Shown here one piece after another: positions 1 to 7,583 of a DNA stretch of 64,000 nt (position 1 is its first letter; every line of letters begins with the position of its first letter). The notes beneath the pieces are model-generated. The model made no database searches, was not told where the DNA came from, and saw nothing but the letters and a program-made list of their open reading frames with translations. This DNA comes from DASUPK01 sp963736685. Lineage in GTDB: Bacteria; Actinomycetota; Thermoleophilia; Solirubrobacterales; 70-9. The stretch lies in NCBI GenBank assembly GCA_963736685.1, contig CAVTPZ010000017.1, positions 1 to 64,000 of the forward strand, given 5' to 3'. The translations under genes and the position numbers were made by a program.

Positions 1-376
1 CCGGCTCGCCGAGCTTGGAGCGATCGGGAGGGTCATAGACGGCGCCGGGGACTCCGCCGACGATCAGCAGCCGCACGCCATCCTCGCCAGGCCAGACCTT
101 CCGGGTGGTGCCGGGTCCGACCCTGACGAAGGTCTCGCCGTCGAGAGGATGGCGCTCGCCCTCCACCTCGATCTCGGCGCCGCCGCCCAGGGCGAAGTAG
201 ACCTCCTCCTGGCCGTCGGAGCCGTGGTCGTGCTCGGGGTAGTGCTCGAAGTTCGCGGGAAAGTCGATCACCTGCATGCCGAAGGCAGTGACGCCGAGCT
301 CCGCGCGGGCGCGCTTGTAGGCGCCGCCGTAGATCGCCTCCATCTCATCGATTCGCTTCACGGTGCAACCGCTCAT
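1..376 (-). CDS. Cupin-domain protein (3' end beyond window)
   Basis: Small single-domain beta-barrel protein of the cupin superfamily, running off the left edge after about 125 residues. The metal-binding cupin motif 1 is visible as HYPEHDHGSDGQEEVYF at residues about 37-53, with a GxxxxxVGPGT turn and a hydrophobic strand further on. The start ATG at 376 follows an AAAGGAGA-type ribosome binding site about 6 bases upstream. It is divergent from the VapB-like gene. Substrate cannot be deduced; such proteins range from isomerases and dioxygenases to sugar or stress sensors. Confidence 0.75.
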   Translation of the reverse strand, partial: MSGCTVKRIDEMEAIYGGAYKRARAELGVTAFGMQVIDFPANFEHYPEHDHGSDGQEEVYFALGGGAEIEVEGERHPLDGETFVRVGPGTTRKVWPGEDGVRLLIVGGVPGAVYDPPDRSKLGEP

Positions 377-431
377 CTCTTCTCCTTTGTCGAGGCGTGG
401 CGAGACTCTACGCGCAGCTCCCGACACGCCT

Positions 432-451
432 TGTGTGTCAAACTACGCACA
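432..451. promoter_or_regulatory. Imperfect palindrome at vapB start, possible autoregulatory operator
   Basis: TGTGTG at 432-437 and CGCACA at 446-451 form an inverted repeat with one mismatch, ending on the A of the vapB start codon. VapBC complexes usually repress their own promoter through such palindromes. No Shine-Dalgarno sequence is seen, so the mRNA may be leaderless. Short and imperfect, hence low confidence. Confidence 0.3.
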
Positions 452-690
452 TGCGTTTACACATAAGCCTCGAGGATGAGCTCGTGGCCGAGCTGGACAA
501 GAGAGTCGGGAAGCGCATGCGGAGCGCCTTCATTGCGCAGGTGCTCAGGCGCACGCTTGACGAGGACAACCGCTGGGACGACATTCTGGCCTCGATCGGG
601 TCGATCGAGGCCGAGGGGCATGACTGGGACGAGGATCCCGCGGCGTGGGTTCGAGAACAGAGACGAGGGGACGAGCGCCGGGTGGGCTGA
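451..690 (+). CDS. VapB-type antitoxin (ribbon-helix-helix-like)
   Basis: A 79-residue protein whose first 40 residues look like a ribbon-helix-helix DNA-binding domain (MRLHISLEDELVAELDKRV, then a helix with RSAFIAQVLRRTL). An acidic, Trp-containing tail typical of toxin-neutralising segments follows (residues 41-79, DDILASIG...HDWDEDPAAW). The ATG at 451 is preferred to the upstream GTG in the same frame because it starts right at the domain. It is followed in the same reading frame by the PIN-domain toxin gene. The expected role is to neutralise VapC and repress the operon. Family call from pattern only. Confidence 0.75.
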   Translation: MRLHISLEDELVAELDKRVGKRMRSAFIAQVLRRTLDEDNRWDDILASIGSIEAEGHDWDEDPAAWVREQRRGDERRVG

Positions 691-696
691 GCCGTT

Positions 697-1080
697 CTGC
701 TGCTTGATACCACCGTGCTGATCGACGTCCTGCGCGACCGGGAGGCGGCACGCCGCTTACGCGCGATACACACGACCGAGCCTCCCCCGCTGGTTTGCGC
801 GATCAACGTGTACGAGGTCTGGCGAGGCGCCCGCCACGGGGAGGTGGATGCGATTCGCCGGCTGATCGGAGCTCTTCATACCGTCCCCCTCACCGCCCGG
901 GAAGGGGAGCAGGCGGGAACCTGGCGCCGTGACTTCGCCTCGCGGGGCGTGACCCTGAGTCAGTCCGACTGCCTGGTCGCCGCGGCGGCCGTCTCTGCGG
1001 GCGCGCGCCTGGCGACCGGCAATCCGAAGGACTTCCCGATGCCGGAGCTGGAGCTCGAGCACTGGCCGGTCGGGACCTGA
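697..1080 (+). CDS. VapC-type PIN-domain ribonuclease toxin
   Basis: PIN-fold endoribonuclease of about 127 residues. Acidic active-site residues are visible: Asp in LLDTTVLIDVLRD at the very N-terminus, Glu in INVYEVWRGA, Asp in LSQSDCLVAAA and Asp in TGNPKDFP. The first Asp is encoded at 706-708, so the apparent GTG start at 715 would delete a catalytic residue. The antitoxin stop (688-690) is in the same frame, so translation must begin between 691 and 705, where only non-standard codons (CTG at 697 or 700) are available. I place the start at 697 tentatively. The gene sits directly behind vapB as expected. Confidence 0.75.
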   Translation: MLLDTTVLIDVLRDREAARRLRAIHTTEPPPLVCAINVYEVWRGARHGEVDAIRRLIGALHTVPLTAREGEQAGTWRRDFASRGVTLSQSDCLVAAAAVSAGARLATGNPKDFPMPELELEHWPVGT

Positions 1081-1096
1081 GCTCGTTTGGACTTTC

Positions 1097-1132
1097 CTAC
1101 CTCGGGTAGTATTTTGCTACTCTCGGTAGCAA
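1097..1132. promoter_or_regulatory. Two tandem hyphenated palindromes (TetR-type operator)
   Basis: CTAC-N5-GTAG at 1097-1109 and TTGCTAC-N5-GTAGCAA at 1114-1132 are two copies of the same dyad with centres 20 bp apart, about two helical turns. They lie 41-76 bp before the acyl-CoA dehydrogenase start. Paired dyads of this size are typical of TetR-family repressors controlling fatty-acid genes. No regulator gene lies next to it, so the protein that binds is unknown. Confidence 0.55.
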
Positions 1133-1172
1133 CAGAGAGTCCAGACACAAACTTGAGGAGGAGTAAGGCGTC

Positions 1173-2492
1173 ATGGCGACCGCTGAGGAGAAGGCGACGG
1201 AACAGACCGAGAAGCAGGGGCAGAACGGCGAGGTCGACGAGGCTCAGATCCAGGAGCAGCTTGGGATCGAGGTCGGCGACACCACCTTCTCGCTCGAGCT
1301 CTCCCAGGATCAGCAGGACGTGCGCGATTGGGCGCATGGGTTCGCCGAGCAGGTCGTCCGCCCCGCCGCGCATGAGTGGGACGAGAAGGAGGAGTTCCCC
1401 TGGCCCGTCGTGCAGGAGGCGGCCAAGATCGGGCTCTACGGCTTCGAGTCGGTCGCGCAGTTCTGGGCCGATCCGTCCGGGCTCACCTTCCCCCTCGTAA
1501 ACGAAGAGCTCTTCTGGGGCGACGCCGGGATCGGGATGGCGATCTTCGGGACGACCCTCGCGGTCGCCGGGATCTTCGGCTCCGGCACCCCCGAGCAGAT
1601 GGTCGAGTGGGTGCCGCAGTGCTTCGGCACCGAGGACGACGTCAAGGTCGCCGCGTTCTGCGCCTCCGAGCCGGACGCCGGCTCCGACGTCTCCGGCTAC
1701 CGCACCACCGCCAAGTACGACGAAGCGAAGGACGAGTGGGTCATCAACGGGCAGAAGGCCTGGGCGACCAACGGCGGGATCGCGGACGTTCACGTCGTGA
1801 TCGCCTCGGTCGATCGCGAGCTCGGCTCGCGCGGCCACGCCGCCTTCGTCATCCCGCCCGGCACCAAGGGCCTCGAGCAGGGCGCCAAGGTGAAGAAGCA
1901 CGGCATCCGCGCCTCGCACACGGCCGACGTCCACCTGGACGACGTCCGCGTCCCCGGCTCCTGCCTGCTCGGCGGCAAGGAGAAGCTCGACGAGCGGATC
2001 GCTAAGGCGAAGGAGGGCAAGTCGGCGAAGAGCCAGGCCGCGATGCGGACCTTCGAGCTCTCGCGGCCGACGGTCGCCGCGCAGGCGGTCGGGATCGCCC
2101 GGGCCGCCTACGAGTTCGCCCTCGACTACGCCAAGGAGCGCGAGGCGTTCGGGCGGAAGATCATCGAGAACCAGGCGATCGCCTTCACGCTCGCCGACAT
2201 GAAGCTCGAGATCGACTCCGCGCGGCTGCTCACCCACCGCGCCGCCTGGATGGGCAAGACCGGCAAGGACTTCAACAACGCCGAGGGCTCGATGTCGAAG
2301 CTGAAGGCCGGCGAGGTCGCCGTCTGGGCGACCGAGCGGGCGATGCAGATCCTCGGCGGCAACGGCTACAGCCGCGAGTTCCCCGTGGAGCGGATGCATC
2401 GCGACGCGAAGATCTGGACGATCTTCGAGGGGACCTCGGAGATCCAGCGACTGGTGATCAGCCGGGCGATCTCCGGCGTGCACGTCCAATGA
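1173..2492 (+). CDS. Acyl-CoA dehydrogenase
   Basis: FAD-dependent acyl-CoA dehydrogenase, 439 residues, catalysing alpha,beta-desaturation of an acyl-CoA thioester. Family signatures include AAFCASEPDAGSDVSGYRT (FAD/substrate loop), WVINGQKAWATNGG, and the C-terminal QILGGNGYSREFPVERMHRD followed by IFEGTSEIQRLVISR. An acidic, low-complexity stretch of about 40 residues precedes the domain. An AGGAGGAG ribosome binding site lies just upstream of ATG 1173. It is the first gene of a coupled operon: its TGA overlaps the ATG of the next gene. Chain-length preference cannot be read from the sequence. Confidence 0.93.
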   Translation: MATAEEKATEQTEKQGQNGEVDEAQIQEQLGIEVGDTTFSLELSQDQQDVRDWAHGFAEQVVRPAAHEWDEKEEFPWPVVQEAAKIGLYGFESVAQFWADPSGLTFPLVNEELFWGDAGIGMAIFGTTLAVAGIFGSGTPEQMVEWVPQCFGTEDDVKVAAFCASEPDAGSDVSGYRTTAKYDEAKDEWVINGQKAWATNGGIADVHVVIASVDRELGSRGHAAFVIPPGTKGLEQGAKVKKHGIRASHTADVHLDDVRVPGSCLLGGKEKLDERIAKAKEGKSAKSQAAMRTFELSRPTVAAQAVGIARAAYEFALDYAKEREAFGRKIIENQAIAFTLADMKLEIDSARLLTHRAAWMGKTGKDFNNAEGSMSKLKAGEVAVWATERAMQILGGNGYSREFPVERMHRDAKIWTIFEGTSEIQRLVISRAISGVHVQ

Positions 2493-3463
2493 CCGAATCG
2501 CATCCCGACTTGGCCCAAGGGCGGCGAGCCGCTCGGCGCCGTACGAGGAGATCGAGCTGCACGGCCACAAGGTCGGCTTCCAGGCCGCCGGCGAGGGCCC
2601 GCTGATGCTGCTGCTGCACGGGATCACCTCCACCGCCGAGGCCTGGCGCGACGTGATGCCGCGCCTCGCCGAGAACTACACCGTGGTCGCGCCGGACATG
2701 ATCGGCCACGGCCGCTCCGCCAAGCCGCGCGGCGACTACTCGCTCGGCGCCTACGCCGCCGGGGTCCGCGACCTGCTCGCAGTGCTCGGCTTCGAGCGCG
2801 CGACGGTCGTCGGCCATTCCTTCGGCGGCGGCATCGCGATGCAGTTCTCCTATCTCTTCCCCGAGTACGTCGAGCGGATGGCGCTGATCTCCTCGGGCGG
2901 CCTCGGCAAGGAGGTCCACCCCATGCTCCGCGCCGCGGCGCTGCCCGGCTCGGAATGGGTGCTGCCCCTGCTCGCTCGCGAGTGGTCCGTGAAGGCCGGC
3001 GACGCGGTCCGGTCGGTGGGGGCGATGGTCGGCATCGAGGCGGGGCCCGACATCGCCGAGTTCGCCCGCGGCTACGCCTCCCTGGTCGAGGAGGGCGCCT
3101 CCGAAGCCTTCATCCACACGATGCGCGGCGTGATCGACCACGAGGGCCAGCGCGTCTCGGCCCTCGACCGCCTCTACCTCGCCGACCAGATGCCGACGCT
3201 GATCGTCTGGGGCGACAACGACCCGATGATCCCGGTCGAGCACGGCCGGAACGCGCATCGGATCGTGGAACACAGCCGTTACGTAGAGATCCCGGGCTCA
3301 GGCCATTGGCCGATGCTCGACGCTCCGGACCGGATCGTCCAGGAGCTGACCGAATTCATGGAGGAGACAACAGCCGTTCCAGTGGTCCCTGGAGACGGTG
3401 CGCGAGCGCCTGCAGCGCGGGCCCCAGCCCGCCCCTGAGGCGATCGCCGCCGGGACCACATAA
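2489..3463 (+). CDS. Alpha/beta hydrolase (frameshifted in this sequence)
   Basis: Alpha/beta-hydrolase fold protein of about 320 residues. Visible elements are the oxyanion motif LLHGITSTAEAWRD, the nucleophile elbow VGHSFGGG (Ser), the acid strand WGDNDPMIPVEHG and the catalytic His in GSGHWPMLDAP. The start ATG at 2489 overlaps the dehydrogenase stop (ATGA). Reading MTESHPDLAQG requires a one-base frame change at about 2515-2540 to enter the main frame (PYEEIELHGHKVGF). A second change at about 3366-3370 gives the plausible tail PFQWSLETVRERLQRG ending at TAA 3461-3463, rather than the low-complexity end at 3438. Substrate is unknown; the context suggests an acyl ester or thioester. Confidence 0.8.
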
Positions 3464-3473
3464 AGGAGGAGCG

Positions 3474-5340
3474 ATGCTCGCCGCCAGCTCTGCTCGGGGC
3501 GAGCAATCCCCCCGCGGGAGGGGCTGCGACCTCCGACGTGATCTACGCGACCGCCGGCGCGGTCGTGGTGACGATCCTGCTGATGGGCCCGATCCTGCTC
3601 TACAAGCAGGGTCGCTTCCCGGCTCTCGGGCGCCTCGCCGCCCTCTCCGAGCGCGTCACCGGCCTGCCCGGCTGGGCCGCGCTCCCCGGCACCTTCCTCG
3701 CGGTCACCCTGCTGATCGCGGTCTTCGGCATGTACTGGGACATCTCCCTGCACATCGACCAGGGCCGCGACCCGGGGCCGCTCGCCAACCCCGCCCACTA
3801 CTTCATCCTCGCCGGGCTCTTCGGCGTGCTGGTCGCCGGCGTGCTCGGCCTCGCCCTCTCCGACAAGCCGACCCGCACCTCGTTCGAGATCGCGCCCGGC
3901 TGGCACGCGCCGATCGGCGCGCTGATGATCACGATCTGCGGCGCGAGCTCGCTGCTCGCCTTCCCGCTCGACGACATCTGGCACCGGATCTTCGGCCAGG
4001 ACGTGACGCTCTGGGGGCCGACCCACCTGATGCTGATCGGCGGCGCGTCGCTCTCCGTGCTCGGCGCCTGGGCGCTGCACGTCGAGGGCGATGAGGAGCG
4101 CAAGGCCGCCGGGCGGCCGCTGCCCACCTGGACCCGCTTCCGCGAGCTGATCCTCGCCGGCGCCTTCCTGGTCGCGATGTCCACCTTCCAGGGCGAGTTC
4201 GACTTCGGCGTGCCGCAGTTCGCGCTCGCCCTCCACCCCACCCTGATCATGCTGGCCGCCGGGATCGCCCTGGTCACCGCGCGGATCCGGATCGGCCGCG
4301 GCGGCGCGATCGGCGCGCTGCTCGGCTACCTCGCGATCCGCGGCACCCTCGCCTTCCTGGTCGGGCCGCTGTTCGGCGAGATCACCCCGCACTTCGCGCC
4401 CTACGTGGGCGAGGCGCTGGTGGTCGAGCTGGTCGGGCTGCTCTACCTGCGCGGCCGCGACGCCGCCGAGCGGCCGATCAGCTTCGGCGCCCTCGCCGGC
4501 CTCGGCATCGGCACGATCGGCCTCGCCGCCGAGTGGGGCTGGTCGCACGTCTGGGTCGTCAATCCCTGGCCCGCCTCCCTCTTCCCGGAGGGAGCGATCG
4601 CGGGCCTGATCGCCGCCATCGCCGGAGGCGTCATCGGCGGATTCATCGGCAGAGCGCTGACCCCGGCGGTCGACCGCGCGGAGCGGGTGCCTCGACCCGC
4701 ACTCGCGGTCGCCGCCGTGGCGGCGGTCGGCGCGGTCGCCTTCCTGATCCCGGTCGACACCGGGCCGCACGTCACCGCCGCCTTCAACCTGAACGTCCGG
4801 AACACGCCCGACGGCCGCGAGGCGACCGGCACCTTCCGCCTCAATCCGCCGGACGCGGCGAACGGCGCATACTGGTTCAACGTGACCAGCTGGCAGGGCA
4901 AGGACGGCCCCGCGCACATCGACACACCTGAGCAGATCGGCCCGGGCCTCTACCGGATCACGAACCCGATCCACGTCGACGGGACCTGGAAGACGACGCT
5001 GCGCCTGCACCACGGCCGCCAGCTCGCCGGACTGCCGATCTTCATGCCGGCCGACCCGGCGATCCCGGTCTGCCAGATCCCGGTCGAATCGCACATGACG
5101 CGCGCCTTCCAGCTCGACCACTCGCTGCTCCAGCGCGAGCAGAAGAAGGGCGTGCCCGGCGTTCCTCACCCTCGCCGCCTACCTCGGCGTCGGAGGGATC
5201 TCCTTCGCGCTGATCTTCGTGGTCGGCTGGGGCCTCGCCCGGCTCGAGCGCTTCGGCGGCAAGCCGACGCGCCGCTCGCCGAGCGCGCGCGGACCCGCAA
5301 GCCGAAGCGCAAGACCGGCACCCGACCCGCCACGGCCTGA
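3474..5340 (+). CDS. Polytopic membrane protein of unknown function, 13 TM (frameshifted)
   Basis: Large integral membrane protein of about 620 residues that I do not recognise. It has about 12 hydrophobic segments from 3538 to 4760, then a soluble, probably extracytoplasmic domain (about 4765-5150), and a last TM helix (FLTLAAYLGVGGISFALIFV). Conserved-looking polar residues sit in or beside membrane segments: MYWDISLHIDQGRD, LDDIWHRIFGQD and WGPTHLML. These His/Asp clusters could bind metal or haem. ATG 3474 has a strong AAAGGAGG site. Single-base frame changes are needed near 3485, 5155 and 5275. The stop TGA overlaps the next ATG (TGATG at 5338-5342), placing it firmly in the operon. Confidence 0.7.
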
Positions 5341-6183
5341 TGGGCGTCCGCGACCGGATGAAGGATCTGGTCACCAACCGGATCCCGAACTGCCGACCTC
5401 GATGACCGGGACCCCGACTACATCCGCGAGCAGCTGCCGGGGTTGTGGGTGCTCGCTTCGTTCTATTTCCGCGCCGACGTGCGTGGCCTCGAGCGGATCC
5501 CGGCCGAGGGCCCGGTGCTGCTGGTCGGCAACCACTCGGGCGGCAACGTCACCCCGGACACGATGGTCTTCACCCTCGCCTTCTACGCGCATTTCGGCGT
5601 GGAGCGCGGAGTCCATCCGCTGGTCCACAACCTGGTGCTGGCGATGCCGCTGCCCTGGTCGCTCGCCAAGTTCGGCTGCGTCGCCGCCTCCCCGGAGAAC
5701 GCGCGGCCTCGCGCTCGAGCGCGACCGCGTCGTCCTCGTCTACCCGGGCGGCGACTGGGAGGTGCACCGCCCCTCCTGGCAGGAGAACAGGGTCGAATTC
5801 GCCGGCCGCAAGGGCTGGGCGAAGCTCGCGATCGAGACGCGGCGTGCCGATCGTGCCCGCTGGTCGCGGTCGGCGGCCAGGAGACGGCGATCTTTCTCTA
5901 CGCGCGGCGAGCGCCTGGCGAAGACGCTCCAGCTCGACAAGCTCTTCCGGCTCAAGGTGCTGCCCATCTCGCTCTCGATCCCCTGGGGGCTGAACGTCGG
6001 CGACATGCTCGGCCACTGGCCGCTGCCGGCGAAGCTCACGATCGAGGCGATGGAGCCGATCGACCTGCGCGAGAGGTTCGGCTCGAAGCCGGACGTCGAT
6101 GAGGTCTACGACGAGGTCACCGCGCTATGCAGGGCAAGCTCGACGAGCTCTCCGCCGAGCGCCGACTCCCACTGGTCGGGTGA
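5340..6183 (+). CDS. PlsC-like acyltransferase (multiple frameshifts)
   Basis: Glycerolipid acyltransferase-like protein of about 280 residues, assembled across several single-base frame changes (about 5385, 5705, 5850, 5905 and 6120). The PlsC block 1 analogue is VLLVGNHSGGNVTPDTMVF, and block III/IV-like parts are VVLVYPGGDWEVHRPSW and VPLVAVGGQETAIFL. The last part reads LPISLSIPWGLNVGD...KLTIEAMEPIDLRERFG, typical of hemolysin-type lysophospholipid acyltransferases. Start ATG 5340 overlaps the preceding stop. The reading ends MQGKLDELSAERRLPLVG with TGA at 6181-6183, one base before the next ATG. It probably transfers an acyl group to a lipid acceptor at the membrane face. Confidence 0.75.
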
Positions 6184-6184
6184 C

Positions 6185-6626
6185 ATGCGAGTCGACGAGA
6201 GCATCGAGATCGGCGCCGAGCGCGAGCGCGTCTGGCGCCACGTCTCGGAGCCGGAGCGCTACGGCGAGTTCATGGTCGGGGAGCTCCTGGGAGCCCGTTC
6301 CCGGCGAGCCCACGACCGGGGCCCGCGCGAGATTCTCGATCGCGATCGAGGCCGGCTCGATCGACCTCGGCGGCGTCGTGGAGGTCGTCGAGTGCGAGCC
6401 GCCGCACGAGCTCTCCTGGACCAACATCACCGGGATCGACCAGCGCGGCCGCTGGGTCCTGCGCGACCTCGACGGGAGGACCAAGGTGACGCTGCGGGTG
6501 AGCTACCAGGTCCCCGGCGGGGTGCTCGCCCTCGTGGCGAGCCAGCTCGGCAAGCCAATCATCCGGCGAGACGTTCGACGCTCGCTGGAGGCGCTCAAGG
6601 AGATCGTGGAAGGAGGCTCCACATGA
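6185..6626 (+). CDS. SRPBCC (START/Bet v1-like) family protein (one frameshift)
   Basis: A 147-residue lipid/ligand-binding type protein. It begins MRVDESIEIGAERERVWRHV, followed by the SEPERYGEFMVG strand typical of the polyketide cyclase/SRPBCC fold. After one frame change near 6280 it continues through ARFSIAIEAGSIDLGGVVEV, ECEPPHELSWTNI and GRWVLRDLDGRTKVTLRVSY. The C-terminal long helix is RDVRRSLEALKEIVEGG. It is one base behind the acyltransferase stop and its own stop overlaps the next ATG (ATGA). It could carry or sense the hydrophobic product of this operon; function is inferred only from fold. Confidence 0.75.
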
Positions 6627-6750
6627 CCATGGTCATCCCCTCGCCCACGCCGGCCACATCCTGGCCGACGCCGCGATCTTCCTGGTGCCGGTCGGCTCGG
6701 TGCTGCTGACGATCTGGGGGCTGAACCGCTGGGGGCCGAAGGACCAGTAG
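6623..6750 (+). CDS. Small single-TM peptide closing the operon (one frameshift)
   Basis: A peptide of about 42 residues too short for normal gene finding. ATG 6623 overlaps the SRPBCC stop. Restoring one C in the C-run at 6637-6640 joins MTMVIP to LAHAGHILADAAIFLVPVGS, then a membrane helix and the end WGLNRWGPKDQ at TAG 6748-6750. It has His residues before the helix and a charged C-terminal tail. A dedicated small membrane subunit for the upstream polytopic protein is plausible. The homopolymer origin of the frame change is clear here. Confidence 0.6.
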
Positions 6751-6785
6751 ACCGTGGAGGCGTCGGGGCGCGATAGTTCCGGGAC

Positions 6786-7190
6786 GTGTCCGAGCAGCCC
6801 TCCCTCATCGAGCTGATCGAGTACGGCTACAACGCCTGGAACGAGGGTGACCTCGAGGCATTGCTCTCGATCTGCCATCCGGAGGTGAGCTACCACACCA
6901 GCGGCGCCTTCCCCGGGCTCCAAACCGTCTACGAGGGCAAGGACGGGCTCCGGCGCTGGTGGGTGGACTTCCGCGACCCCTGGCAGAGGATCAAGGTGAT
7001 CCCGGAGCGGATCGTCGAGCGCGGAGATGGGCTCTTCTCCATCCTGGTCCGCTTCGAGGGGACGGGCCGGCAGGGAATCGAGACCAAGATGGACTTCATC
7101 AACGTGACCGAGATCCGCGACAGGCTCGCCTACCGGTTCGATGCCATGCCGCTCACTGAGGAGGCGCTGCGGGAGTTCGGTCTGGACTGA
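6786..7190 (+). CDS. NTF2-like (SnoaL-type) protein
   Basis: A 134-residue protein of the NTF2-like cone fold: IELIEYGYNAWNEGDLEALL helix, then HPEVSYHTSGAFPGL, GKDGLRRWWVDFRD and the beta strands SILVRFEGTGRQGIETKMDF. Members act as small-molecule isomerases or hydrolases or as ligand-binding modules; no catalytic residue can be assigned here. The GTG start at 6786 has no Shine-Dalgarno sequence, and a TAGTTC element ends six bases upstream, so the mRNA may be leaderless. Stands alone after the lipid operon, convergent with the rhodanese gene. Confidence 0.8.
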   Translation: MSEQPSLIELIEYGYNAWNEGDLEALLSICHPEVSYHTSGAFPGLQTVYEGKDGLRRWWVDFRDPWQRIKVIPERIVERGDGLFSILVRFEGTGRQGIETKMDFINVTEIRDRLAYRFDAMPLTEEALREFGLD

Positions 7191-7196
7191 GCGGCG

Positions 7197-7553
7197 CTAG
7201 CCGGCGCCGAGCTCGGTCTCCTCGTCGGGGTCGTCGGTCGGCTGGATCTGAAAGCCCTGCGAGAGCCAGTCGCTCATGTCGCCGTCGACGGCGATCGCGT
7301 CGAATCCCTGATCGCTGAGGCGACTCGCGGCCTCCGCCGCCGCCTTCCCGTCCTTGGCGATCACGATCAGGCGCGCGCCGTCCTCGGGCCGGTCGGCCAA
7401 CGCATCCACATCGCCATCAGGGACATGGATCGCGCCGGGCACGTGGCCCTGGCTCCACTCCTCCTTCGGGCGAACGTCAACGGCGGTCGCGTCCCCGCCT
7501 GCGATCTCCCTGCGTGCGTCCTCGACTCCGAGGGTCTCGGTTCCGCTGGCCAT
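7197..7553 (-). CDS. Rhodanese-domain protein lacking the active-site Cys
   Basis: Single rhodanese domain of 118 residues. Family landmarks are VDVRPKEEWSQGHVPGAIHV (CH2A region) and DGFDAIAV-like spacing near the end, followed by MSDWLSQGF and an acidic tail (DDPDEETELG). The catalytic loop, usually Cys followed by five residues, reads LIVIAKDGKAAAEA, with Ala where the persulfide-forming Cys belongs. It is therefore probably a binding or regulatory module rather than a sulfurtransferase. ATG at 7553 is preceded by a GGGGGAG ribosome binding site. The gene is convergent with the NTF2-like gene, six bases away. Confidence 0.85.
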   Translation of the reverse strand: MASGTETLGVEDARREIAGGDATAVDVRPKEEWSQGHVPGAIHVPDGDVDALADRPEDGARLIVIAKDGKAAAEAASRLSDQGFDAIAVDGDMSDWLSQGFQIQPTDDPDEETELGAG

Positions 7554-7583
7554 CTCCCCCTGGCTACCCGTTCGGGGCGAAAG

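Noticed and set aside
960..2633. Very long minus-strand open frame (557 codons) across the acyl-CoA dehydrogenase
   Set aside because: It is antisense to a gene with full family signatures, is rich in Arg/Gly/Asp/Leu typical of GC-rich shadow frames and contains no recognisable domain.
3298..5169. Minus-strand open frame of 623 codons opposite the 13-TM protein
   Set aside because: Composition is dominated by Arg, Asp, Glu and Gly repeats of codon-shadow type; the plus strand encodes a coherent membrane protein with a good ribosome binding site.
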